Source of the DNA: CAXBDP01 sp963974465
GTDB lineage: Bacteria > Bacteroidota > Bacteroidia > Cytophagales > Cyclobacteriaceae
Assembly (NCBI GenBank): GCA_049340005.1
Contig: JBMPIY010000003.1
Strand: one strand, 5' to 3'
DNA length: 64,000 bases
Made by a program: the position numbers and the translations under genes. Below are positions 54,234 through 62,156 of this stretch, in pieces (position 1 is the first letter of the stretch; each line of letters opens with the position of its first letter). Under the pieces are notes generated by a model, which worked only from the letters and a program-made list of their open reading frames with translations, was not told the origin of the DNA and made no database searches.

Positions 54234-54945
54234 TTTTAGCCAAAGGTCATATCAAGCAGAAATAATGGATGACCTTGAGGCGGGAGGAGAAGATTTGTTG
54301 CAGGCGCTGCGTGAATTGGAAACCATCAACACTTGGCTTGGAGGTCATGATTTGACACTCGCAGGTTTAAATAAAATCATAGCGAAACATCCTCTGAAAA
54401 GAGATTGGGTAATTGTAGATGCAGGCTGTGGAAGAGGAGATAGTCTTTTACATATTGCCAAATGGTGTCGAGCAGAAAAGCTAAAAGTACAGCTTATTGG
54501 AATTGACGCCAATCCACATATAATCGAGGAAGCTGAAAAACATTGTCAAGCATGGCCAGAAATTTCCTTTATGGTTCTTGATGTGTTTTCTGCTGAAATG
54601 GCTAATCTCAAAGCTGATATTACCTGCTGCACATTGTTTACCCATCATTTTACTAAGGATCAACTAATCCAACTTTATAAGCAATTCCATCAGATATCAG
54701 AAATTGCCTTTTTGATTAATGATCTGCAGCGGCATCCTTTGGCATATTATTCTATTAATTTACTTACCAGTTTGTTCTCAAAATCCAAGATGGTGAAAAA
54801 TGATGCGAGACTTTCTGTATTGAGAAGTTTCTATAAAAATGAATTGCAAGAGCTAATGGAAAAAGCTGCAATCAAAAAATTCAGCATCAAATGGAAATGG
54901 GCATTTAGATGGGAGGTAATTGCTTGGTCAAAATGGATCAATTAA
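54226..54945 (+). CDS. SAM-dependent methyltransferase of the PKS cluster
   Basis: The 239-residue class I methyltransferase has motif I VIVDAGCGRGDSLLHIA (about 64-80), an acidic ribose-binding end IGIDANPHIIEEA and a motif IV-like ADITCCTLFTHHF. It starts inside the PKS gene (overlap 8 bases), so it probably methylates the polyketide or a prenylated derivative. Its family is different from the membrane-bound isoprenylcysteine-type methyltransferases (BpsB) known beside some bacterial type III PKS genes. The stop overlaps the convergent LuxR-type gene by eight bases. It carries one octamer (54280). Confidence 0.85.
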   Translation: MPDFSQRSYQAEIMDDLEAGGEDLLQALRELETINTWLGGHDLTLAGLNKIIAKHPLKRDWVIVDAGCGRGDSLLHIAKWCRAEKLKVQLIGIDANPHIIEEAEKHCQAWPEISFMVLDVFSAEMANLKADITCCTLFTHHFTKDQLIQLYKQFHQISEIAFLINDLQRHPLAYYSINLLTSLFSKSKMVKNDARLSVLRSFYKNELQELMEKAAIKKFSIKWKWAFRWEVIAWSKWIN

Positions 54946-55558
54946 TGATCCCCAACTCAAGAGCTTTTAAAACTAATTCTACAGGACTATTGATTTCCCA
55001 TTTTCGCAGTATCTTTTTGCGGTGTGTATTAATAGTGTGGTGGCTTAGGTTTAAGGAATCAGCGATTTCATGAGTTGATAATCCTTTTGCAATTAGTTTT
55101 ACGATTTGCATTTCGCGTTCCGTAAGCGATTCTAAATTCCCTGAGGTATTTTTCGGTTGGACTTTATGCTCCATTAAAATGTCTAACACCTTATTGCAAT
55201 AAAATTTCTGATTGAGAGAAACTGATATAATAGAGTTCTTGATTTCTAATTCACTGCATCTTTTTGTAATAAATCCTTTCGGTCCAGCATTTAAGAATTC
55301 CATTACCTTTTGCTTGTCACCAGCATGAGAAATAAAGATGAATTTAAGCTTTGGATGTTTTAGATTTAAGGATGATACTTCCTCCGGACTGGCATCAATG
55401 ACAGAGTCAATATCTAATAACACTATGTCAGCTTCAGCTAAGGAGCTTTTTGCTAAGCAGTCTGAAACATTCAATAATTGAATACTGTCAATGCCTTGAA
55501 TTATAAATTGAGCGGCACATGTGACTAAACCTTCAATACTTATTATTTGGAGTTTCAT
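54938..55558 (-). CDS. LuxR-type regulator with degenerate receiver domain
   Basis: The 206-residue protein has an N-terminal CheY-like domain (residues 1-120) and a C-terminal LuxR/FixJ helix-turn-helix (about 140-200; SLTEREMQIVKLIAKGLSTH and HHTINTHRKKIL). The receiver keeps a possible phospho-acceptor Asp49 (VLLDID), but the acidic pocket near the first strand is missing (IISIEG instead of V-D-D). The conserved Lys is retained in the loop GFITKR. It may thus act without phosphorylation. It lies convergent to the PKS cluster and divergent from the heme operon, so it could regulate either. Confidence 0.8.
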   Translation of the reverse strand: MKLQIISIEGLVTCAAQFIIQGIDSIQLLNVSDCLAKSSLAEADIVLLDIDSVIDASPEEVSSLNLKHPKLKFIFISHAGDKQKVMEFLNAGPKGFITKRCSELEIKNSIISVSLNQKFYCNKVLDILMEHKVQPKNTSGNLESLTEREMQIVKLIAKGLSTHEIADSLNLSHHTINTHRKKILRKWEINSPVELVLKALELGIIN

Positions 55559-55691
55559 TGTTTAAGTAATAATAAAAGGCAAAACTATTCTTATTTAGAT
55601 CAATTAAAAATAAGAATTGATGAATATTGAAATATTAGTTCTAATTGGTCTTTTTTCGGTTTCGAATTTCTTAATCCTCCCGCTCCAATTA

Positions 55692-55752
55692 ACTAATGAT
55701 TAGTCTTAGGCCATCAAAACATCGCTAGTAATAGCTATCAAAATAACTATTA
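55692..55752. promoter_or_regulatory. Two inverted repeats upstream of the heme operon (candidate operator)
   Basis: ACTAATGATTAGT (55692-55704) is a perfect 13-base palindrome around a central G. TAATAGCTAT and ATAACTATTA (55729-55752) form an inverted repeat with one mismatch and a four-base spacer. They lie 90-150 bases before the hmuT ATG in the divergent gap with the LuxR-type gene. Such dyads suit iron- or heme-responsive repressors, but no regulator is identified. Confidence 0.35.
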
Positions 55753-55840
55753 TAAGCGATTCATTTTCACTAATTTGAGTTATTGCTGATCAGTGCCATC
55801 AAGTATACCTTTGCCATTATTTAAAACGATTCTAAATAAC

Positions 55841-56731
55841 ATGAGCAATAAAACGTATCTAATAGCAAGTTTATTTCTGATGATCATCGTATCAGGGTGC
55901 GGAGGAGGAAAGGAAGCTACTACAGTAGAGTCTATTGAAACTGAAAAGCCAAAAATAATCACTATTGGCGGCACCATTACGGAAATTGTTTCGGCATTGG
56001 GGGAATTTGAGTCAATTGTAGCAACAGATCCAACAAGTACCTTCCCTGAAGAGGCAAAGGAATTACCAAGCTTGGGTTATAGAAATGCAATAAAGGCCGA
56101 AGGTTTGATTTCCTTGGGATCGGATGTGATTATTGCAGAAAATGGCCATTTATCGGAAGAAGTAAAACAGCAGTTAAGTTCGGCTGGCACAAATTGGTAT
56201 GAAGTTGAAAACCAATACACAGTAGAGGGTACTTTGAACATGATTGATGAGGTTGCCAGAATTCTGAATTTGGAAGAAAAGGCAGGTTCCTTAAAACAAG
56301 AAATTGAAGATTCTATCACAGAACTTGAGCTTAAAGTACAAGCCAGAAAAGAAAAGCCTATTGTATTGATAGTATATGCGAGAGGAGCAGGTTCATTAAC
56401 CATCGGCGGATCTGACACATTTGCTGAAACGCTATTTCCACTTGCGGGATGTACATTAGCTGTCCCAGAAATTGAAGGGTTTAAGCCACTAACTACAGAA
56501 GCTCTTGTAAAGGCGAATCCAGATTATATATTATTTTTTGATTCGGGCTTAGCAAGTTTAGGTGGTGTAGAAGGAGCTCTTGAAATACCGGGAGTTAACC
56601 AAACTATCGCAGGTCAAAAAAAACAAATCATTTCAATGGATGGACTCTTAATGTCAGGATTTGGCCCAAGGTTACACAAAGCACTCAATACATTATTTGA
56701 ATTAACTGAAGCTACTGAGCAAGGAAATTAA
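55841..56731 (+). CDS. hmuT: Heme ABC transporter substrate-binding lipoprotein
   Basis: The 296-residue protein has a lipoprotein signal with the lipobox VSGC at the end of LIASLFLMIIVSGC. The periplasmic-binding fold of the BtuF/HmuT family is visible in KIITIGGTITEIVSALGEF and the middle and C-terminal lobes (ARGAGSLTIGGSDTFAETLF, MSGFGPRLHKALNTLF). It binds heme in the periplasm and hands it to the permease. The ATG at 55841 gives the signal peptide directly. The one at 55793 would add 16 unlikely residues. Its stop overlaps the permease start by one base. It is the first gene of a four-gene operon. Confidence 0.85.
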   Translation: MSNKTYLIASLFLMIIVSGCGGGKEATTVESIETEKPKIITIGGTITEIVSALGEFESIVATDPTSTFPEEAKELPSLGYRNAIKAEGLISLGSDVIIAENGHLSEEVKQQLSSAGTNWYEVENQYTVEGTLNMIDEVARILNLEEKAGSLKQEIEDSITELELKVQARKEKPIVLIVYARGAGSLTIGGSDTFAETLFPLAGCTLAVPEIEGFKPLTTEALVKANPDYILFFDSGLASLGGVEGALEIPGVNQTIAGQKKQIISMDGLLMSGFGPRLHKALNTLFELTEATEQGN

Positions 56732-57819
56732 TGAGAAGTATTTTTATACATAGCTTCCTCCTATCCAAAGAATTGCGAAAGACAGTTTACTTAGGGTCAC
56801 TGTCAGTACTTCTGATTATTGCTATTATTTTATCATTAGCAACGGGCGTATTTTCTATTTCTGCTTCTGAAATCTGGTCTATTGTATTATATAAATTGAA
56901 TATAATTGATGGTACCCAATTGTTTTCCAAGCAGCAAGAAGTAATTCTCTGGAATATTAGGCTACCTAGAGTTTTACTTGCTGTATTAATTGGTGGTGCT
57001 TTAGGCGTTTCGGGTGCATCATTGCAAGGCTTGTTCAGGAATCCACTTGTAGAGCCAGGATTAATTGGCGTTTCAGGTGGAGCGGCTTTATTTGCCGCAA
57101 TAGCCATTATTTTCGGTGGAAGTATTTCATTTTTATCAAGCCTAGCGCTGCCTGGAAGCTACTTTGTTTCTATATGTGCTTTTGCAGGAGCATTGCTCGC
57201 TTCGATTATCGTATTTTATATTGGAGGCACAGGTAGCGGGTCTTCTGTATCCATATTGATTTTGGCTGGTGTGGCAATTAATGCCTTATGTATGGCATTG
57301 ATTGGCTTATGTATTTACTATGCTAATGATGAAAGTATTCGCCAATTCACCTTCTGGAGTTTAGGCGATTTGGGTGGTGCAAGCTGGGAGCGAATTGGAC
57401 TTTCCATTCCACTCATATTGCTTCCATCATTAGCCTTACTGCGATTTCAGCGCGCTTTAAATGCTTTTGCACTTGGCGAGAATGAAGCCTACCATTTAGG
57501 TATAAAAGTAAAAACCATTAGAATATGGATTATTGCTTTGGTTGCGCTTGCAGTTGGCAGTGCAGTCGCTGTTGCTGGCAGTATTGGTTTTATTGGGCTG
57601 GTAGTTCCGCATATGCTTAGAGCAGTTTTAGGGCCAGATCATTCTTTTATTCTACCAGGCTCACTTCTGTTTGGAGCTCTATTACTCCTACTCGCAGATT
57701 TACTTGCGAGAACCATAGTCGCACCATCGGAAATTCCTATTGGAGTTATCACTGCACTACTTGGAGCACCCTTCTTCTTAGGATTATTAATTCAAGCCAA
57801 AAGGAAAAATACATTATGA
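56731..57819 (+). CDS. hmuU: Heme ABC transporter permease (FecCD family)
   Basis: The 362-residue protein has about ten transmembrane helices of the FecCD/BtuC type. The conserved RLPRVLLAVLIGGALGVSGASLQGLFRNPL segment begins around residue 75, followed by PGLIGVSGGAALFAA. GSIGFIGLVVPHMLR is the coupling segment that contacts the ATPase. Function is heme import across the inner membrane with HmuT and HmuV. It overlaps hmuT by one base and hmuV by four bases, so the operon is tightly coupled. Confidence 0.92.
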   Translation: MRSIFIHSFLLSKELRKTVYLGSLSVLLIIAIILSLATGVFSISASEIWSIVLYKLNIIDGTQLFSKQQEVILWNIRLPRVLLAVLIGGALGVSGASLQGLFRNPLVEPGLIGVSGGAALFAAIAIIFGGSISFLSSLALPGSYFVSICAFAGALLASIIVFYIGGTGSGSSVSILILAGVAINALCMALIGLCIYYANDESIRQFTFWSLGDLGGASWERIGLSIPLILLPSLALLRFQRALNAFALGENEAYHLGIKVKTIRIWIIALVALAVGSAVAVAGSIGFIGLVVPHMLRAVLGPDHSFILPGSLLFGALLLLLADLLARTIVAPSEIPIGVITALLGAPFFLGLLIQAKRKNTL

Positions 57820-58628
57820 TTCAAGCCAAAAACATCCATTTCAGTATTGGCAAAAAGACCATACTACAAAACGTAAACCTGACAATTAAGCCAGGAAGTT
57901 TTACGGCTGTGGTAGGTTCAAATGGAGCTGGAAAATCTACTTTGTTGCGCATAATGTCTGGCGAGTTGACTCCAACAATGGGTAATGTATTTGTAAACGG
58001 GACGCCAGTACAAACAATAAAAACGCTTGAGTTGGCAAAAATTCGAGCGGTTATGAATCAAAAAGTTCTGGTGAGTTTGCCTTTCAGGGCAAATGAGGTT
58101 GTAATGCTTGGCAGACAGCCGCATCAAATGACGCATCATGACAATTTGAAAATAGTTGACAAAGTAATGAAACTCACCGACACCTTTCATTTGAGAAATA
58201 GGGTTTATCAAACATTGTCTGGCGGTGAACAACAGCGGGTACAAATGGCTAGAGTTTTAGCTCAATTGTTTGACTCCGCTAGTCTAAATACATTTTTGCT
58301 GCTTGATGAACCTACATCGAGTTTGGATGTGTCTTGCCAGCATTTAATTTTTCAAATAGCAAAAGATTTGGCAAAGTCAGGAATGGGAGTTTTTGCTATC
58401 GTACATGATTTGAATCTTGCTTCACAATATGCCGACGATGTTGTACTGTTGAAACAAGGAAAAATCTATGATAAAGGAATACCAAATGAAGTATTCACTG
58501 AGGAAATTCTAACGGAGGTTTTTGATTACCCAATCCAGGTCATTTCATTGTTGGATGAGCAAAAACCTATCATACTAAGTAGAGCAACTGAATTTAATAA
58601 AAGTTTAAACCACGTAAACAGCATATAA
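57816..58628 (+). CDS. hmuV: Heme ABC transporter ATPase
   Basis: The 270-residue ATPase has Walker A (GSNGAGKSTLLRIMSGE), the Q loop (NQK), the ABC signature (LSGGEQQRVQMARVLAQL), Walker B (LLLDEPTSSLD) and the switch His (IVHDLNLASQY). This matches HmuV/BtuD-type heme or B12 importers. Context settles on heme: hmuS follows two bases after its stop. The start overlaps the permease by ATGA. Confidence 0.92.
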   Translation: MIQAKNIHFSIGKKTILQNVNLTIKPGSFTAVVGSNGAGKSTLLRIMSGELTPTMGNVFVNGTPVQTIKTLELAKIRAVMNQKVLVSLPFRANEVVMLGRQPHQMTHHDNLKIVDKVMKLTDTFHLRNRVYQTLSGGEQQRVQMARVLAQLFDSASLNTFLLLDEPTSSLDVSCQHLIFQIAKDLAKSGMGVFAIVHDLNLASQYADDVVLLKQGKIYDKGIPNEVFTEEILTEVFDYPIQVISLLDEQKPIILSRATEFNKSLNHVNSI

Positions 58629-58630
58629 TT

Positions 58631-59719
58631 ATGAGTACTGAAACTATTATCGACAACATCATAGATCCCAAAGAGATAAAAGCCAAATGGGAGCAATTGC
58701 TTCAGGAAAAACCTGGAACTAGAATAAAGGATGCAGCAGATTTACTGCAATTGAGCGAAGCGGAATTGTTGGCCACTACAATTTCTGAAAATTGTATTAG
58801 ACTTGAAGGTGATTGGGCTGAGTTATTAAAAAGACTCAAATCACTAGGTAAGGTGATGTCTCTCACGCGCAATGATCACTGTGTACTCGAAAATAAGGGC
58901 ACCTTCCAGAAAATTAATATAATGGGAGAAGGCGAACGTCAAATGGCGACTGTCATTGGTCCTATCGAAACACGGGTATTTTTCAAGGCTTGGCATGTTG
59001 CCTTTGCTGTGAAGCAACCTAAAAAGGACAGATGGCTAGAAAGTATTCAAGTATTCGATAAGCAAGGAGTTGCGATCACAAAAATTTACCTACAGGATAA
59101 AAGTAATCGTGAAGCTTATCAACAATTGATTCAAGATTTTACATCGAGCGACCAGTCATTTGCTCAACAAGTTTTTCCAGCTGAGCCAACACAATACAAA
59201 GAGGATATTGATAGTGAAGCTTTTCTTAGTGAATGGGCTGGATTAAAAGACACACATGATTTCTTCGGAATGCTTCGCAAGTATGAAGTGCATCGTCAAA
59301 AGGCCATTCATTTGGCTGAGAGCAAATTTAGTTTTCCAATTGCGATATCTGCAATTCAGGATGTATTAGAGCAATCTGCTAGCATGAAACTACCAATCAT
59401 GATTTTTGCAGGCAATAGTGGAAATATTCAGATCCACCAAGGAAAAGTAAGAACCATAAAACTACTAGGCCCGAATGAACGAATGACAGATTCTTGGCTC
59501 AATATAATGGATCCGGAGTTTAATATGCATTTGAGATTAAACGAAATCAATGAAGCGTGGATCGTGCATAAGCCTACTGAAGATGGTACCGTTTCTTCCA
59601 TTGAACTTTTTGATAAAAAGGGAGAGTTGACCGCACAGTTTTTTGGCTTGAGAAAACCGGGAATTAGTCAAAAAGCTGAATGGGCTGAGTTGCTAGAAAC
59701 AATACCTGTTTTACAATAG
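58631..59719 (+). CDS. hmuS: Heme-handling protein of the HemS/HmuS family
   Basis: The 362-residue cytoplasmic protein consists of two repeated HemS/ChuX-like halves (about residues 15-185 and 200-360). They share the patterns LLQLSEAELLAT / FFGMLRKYEVHR, RNDHCVLENKG and HQGKVRTIKLLGPNERMTDSW. HemS proteins bind incoming heme for delivery or breakdown. A conserved heme-ligand His can be expected in the second half (HRQKAIHLAE), but I cannot assign it with certainty. The gene is the last in the hmuTUVS operon and ends at a terminator built from two octamers. Confidence 0.9.
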   Translation: MSTETIIDNIIDPKEIKAKWEQLLQEKPGTRIKDAADLLQLSEAELLATTISENCIRLEGDWAELLKRLKSLGKVMSLTRNDHCVLENKGTFQKINIMGEGERQMATVIGPIETRVFFKAWHVAFAVKQPKKDRWLESIQVFDKQGVAITKIYLQDKSNREAYQQLIQDFTSSDQSFAQQVFPAEPTQYKEDIDSEAFLSEWAGLKDTHDFFGMLRKYEVHRQKAIHLAESKFSFPIAISAIQDVLEQSASMKLPIMIFAGNSGNIQIHQGKVRTIKLLGPNERMTDSWLNIMDPEFNMHLRLNEINEAWIVHKPTEDGTVSSIELFDKKGELTAQFFGLRKPGISQKAEWAELLETIPVLQ

Positions 59720-59731
59720 ATTTTTTTAAAC

Positions 59732-59794
59732 AAAAGCGGGAGGTTTTATATGGGGGGAATGCATATAATCTAAAGCAAATTTCCTCCCGCTTTT
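59732..59794 (+). terminator. Terminator built from an inverted pair of GCGGGAGG octamers
   Basis: AAAAGCGGGAGG (59732-59743) and CCTCCCGCTTTT (59783-59794) are perfect 12-base inverted copies separated by a 39-base loop, with T residues after the second. They lie 12 bases after the hmuS stop and just before hmuR. The octamer pair thus acts, at least in shape, like the inverted DNA-uptake-sequence terminators of Neisseria and Haemophilus. Confidence 0.65.
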
Positions 59795-59810
59795 TCAAAA
59801 AACTAATCAA

Positions 59811-62144
59811 ATGGCAAATCCTTCAAATAAAGGGCTCATGGCTGTGCTATGCCTAATTTTTACCTGTTTTTTCACTCAAATGGGTTTCAGCCAAACTCAA
59901 GTTTCAGGACAAGTAATGAGTGCAGAAGATAATTCACCTTTAGCTTTTGCCAATCTTCATATTCAGGGATTGAGCACTGGAACAACTACAGATTTCAACG
60001 GTTTGTACGCAATACTTTTTGAAAAGCCAGGGAGCTATATTCTAGAAATTAGTGCGGTTGGTTTTAAGAAACATACAGTGAAAATTGATATTGCAGAGAA
60101 TGAACAAGCCACCTTGGATATTTTACTTGAAGAAGAATTGCTCAATCTTGAAACAGTAGTTGTTTCTGCTACACGTACCCAAAGGAGTTATGAAGATTTG
60201 CCCGCAGCTGTCACAGTAATTTCTGCTGAGCAAATAAAGCGTATGAACTCGCTGCGCTTGGATGAAGTGTTGCTAGAGCAAACGGGTTTGCAAGTAGTTT
60301 CTGATCATGGAACGGGCTTGCAAATGCAAGGTCTTAGTTCAGAATATATACTAATTTTGATTGATGGTGAGCCCGTAATTGGACGTACTGCGGGCACATT
60401 AGATTTAAGTAGGCTAGCTGTTGGAAACGTGAAGCAGATTGAGGTTGTAAGAGGTCCCGCATCCTCGCTATATGGGAGTGAAGCCATTGCTGGCGTGGTC
60501 AATATTATCACCGATTCGCCAAAAGCAGGCCTTAATGCCTCTCTTCAATCCCAATATCGCTCTTTCAATACATTGAATCTGCAAGGGCAAGCTGGAGTAC
60601 GGTTGGATAAGTTTGCTTTCAATTTCTTTGCCGATCATCTAAGCTCTGATGGCTACGATCTTACACCAGAAAGCATCTCCAAAACAGCACCAAAATTTGA
60701 CGCTCAAACCATACAAGGCAAGGTATCTTATCAAATAAAACCTTGGGCGAGGTTGCAAATGACCGCTCGATCTTATCTGGAAAATCAAGAGAATTTTGAA
60801 TCTATAGTAGAAGCTGATGAAACGCAAAACCTGCAAATCTTAACCCAGCAAAAGGATATAAACCTGATGCCTACTTTGTCTTTGAGGTTTGGCGAAAGGC
60901 ATAAAGCTGAACTGAGGCATTATTACACAAGCTTCTTCAATGAGTCAGAATCGAAGTATCAATCAAAAGATGGGCTGTTTGACGCAAGTTTTTTCGATCA
61001 GTCTTTTAGTAGGAATGAACTGCAATATGATTTTATGCCCAGCTCCTCACATATTGTAACATTTGGTGCGGGTCAATTTAGTGAGCAAGTAGAAGCCACT
61101 CGCTACAATGAAGAAAATCGATTTCTTTCGCAGTATATTTTTGGGCAATACCAATTGTTGCCTACAAACCTACCAGAACTTACGCTTGGTCTGCGATATG
61201 ATAACCATAGCCAATACGCTTCCCAATGGAGTCCAAAAGCATCTATTAGACATCAATTCTCAGACAATTTGATTGTTCAGTTTGGTGTTGGTGCTGGTTT
61301 TAAGGCACCAGATTTCAGACAGCTACTATTAAATTTCACCAATGCGACAGCAGGATATAGCGTAGTAGGGTCTTCAATTTTGCAGGAGAGCATTCTTCAA
61401 ATGCAACAGCAAGGTCTTATTTCTCAGGTGTTAAGAAACCTTGAAAACCTTGAACAGATTCAGGCAGAAAGCTCATTTTCATATAACTTAGGAGTAAATA
61501 TAAATCCATACCCTGGAGTTAAGACCCAAGTTAATTTCTATCATAACTCAATTGAGAATCTAATAGACACTGCTCCAGTAGCGATTAAAACCAATGGGCA
61601 GTCAGTATTTAGTTATTTCAATATTGCTAGGGTCATAACGCAGGGAGCAGAATTGCAAACTAATTGGAAGCCTAATGAAAAATGGGATTTTGGATTAGGC
61701 TATGCATATCTCAATACGCGAGATGTGGATGTATGGGAAAGTATCAAAGCCGGCGAAGTCTTTAAAAGAGACATTAGTAGCGGGAGGGTAATGCAAGTAG
61801 AAACTTCGGATTATGGAGGACTGAGTTATCGTTCAGCACATTCGGGCAATTTGAAAATTGGCTACCAGTTTGTGAAGCCTTCACTCAATACGTACCTCAG
61901 AGCAATCTATCGCGGGAGGTTTGGGGTAGCCGATCTTAATGGGAGTGGCATTATAGACGATCCTAGAGAATACAGCAAAGGCTATGTTCTGCTCAATTTC
62001 GCTGCGCAAAAGTCCTTTGGAAAGCTATGGCAATTAGATGCTGGCATCAACAATATTCTAGGGTCAACAAACACTTACGAACCCTCATTGGCGGGGAGGG
62101 TCTTTTTTGTGGGCGCAAAAATCAATTTTTCAAAAACTCTTTAA
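59811..62144 (+). CDS. hmuR: TonB-dependent heme receptor
   Basis: The 777-residue outer-membrane receptor starts with a signal peptide (LMAVLCLIFTCFFTQMGFSQ). It continues with a carboxypeptidase-regulatory-like domain (residues 28-110) and a plug domain with YEDLPAAVTVISAEQIKRM, LQMQGLSSEYILILIDGEP and VVRGPASSLYGSEAIAGVV. The barrel follows. Together with the adjacent hmuTUVS and hmuY genes this makes a heme or heme-protein receptor likely. The TonB box cannot be placed with certainty. It has its own promoter region behind the octamer-pair terminator. Two forward octamers lie near its 3' end (61780, 61912). Confidence 0.85.
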   Translation: MANPSNKGLMAVLCLIFTCFFTQMGFSQTQVSGQVMSAEDNSPLAFANLHIQGLSTGTTTDFNGLYAILFEKPGSYILEISAVGFKKHTVKIDIAENEQATLDILLEEELLNLETVVVSATRTQRSYEDLPAAVTVISAEQIKRMNSLRLDEVLLEQTGLQVVSDHGTGLQMQGLSSEYILILIDGEPVIGRTAGTLDLSRLAVGNVKQIEVVRGPASSLYGSEAIAGVVNIITDSPKAGLNASLQSQYRSFNTLNLQGQAGVRLDKFAFNFFADHLSSDGYDLTPESISKTAPKFDAQTIQGKVSYQIKPWARLQMTARSYLENQENFESIVEADETQNLQILTQQKDINLMPTLSLRFGERHKAELRHYYTSFFNESESKYQSKDGLFDASFFDQSFSRNELQYDFMPSSSHIVTFGAGQFSEQVEATRYNEENRFLSQYIFGQYQLLPTNLPELTLGLRYDNHSQYASQWSPKASIRHQFSDNLIVQFGVGAGFKAPDFRQLLLNFTNATAGYSVVGSSILQESILQMQQQGLISQVLRNLENLEQIQAESSFSYNLGVNINPYPGVKTQVNFYHNSIENLIDTAPVAIKTNGQSVFSYFNIARVITQGAELQTNWKPNEKWDFGLGYAYLNTRDVDVWESIKAGEVFKRDISSGRVMQVETSDYGGLSYRSAHSGNLKIGYQFVKPSLNTYLRAIYRGRFGVADLNGSGIIDDPREYSKGYVLLNFAAQKSFGKLWQLDAGINNILGSTNTYEPSLAGRVFFVGAKINFSKTL

Positions 62145-62156
62145 ACAATTAATAAT

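Larger units (their letters stand above)
2575..61919. repeat. Interspersed octamer GCGGGAGG, 42 copies
   Basis: Found by eye on both strands. First base of each forward copy: 7118, 13006, 14306, 17055, 17410, 19839, 22014, 25308, 27161, 30166, 33314, 37171, 38783, 39652, 41010, 47286, 51181, 53452, 54280, 59736, 61780, 61912. First base of each reverse copy (CCTCCCGC): 2575, 5585, 9112, 12266, 15490, 17090, 21616, 25184, 29528, 30758, 34254, 36238, 36850, 39298, 45180, 46519, 48657, 53423, 55676, 59783. Flanking bases vary. In sense orientation 26 copies fall in genes, 11 in antisense and five between genes. The reading frame differs (Ala-Gly-Gly, Arg-Glu-x, Gly-Arg and their antisense codings), so selection is on DNA, not protein. 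Confidence 0.9.

Noticed and set aside
2575..61919. GCGGGAGG as a Shine-Dalgarno sequence
   Set aside because: It contains GGAGG, but the copies are not placed before start codons, and half are in reverse orientation.
2575..61919. GCGGGAGG as a KOPS-type chromosome-polarity motif
   Set aside because: Forward and reverse copies are nearly equal (22 and 20) and show no change of direction across the window, so no polarity is seen.
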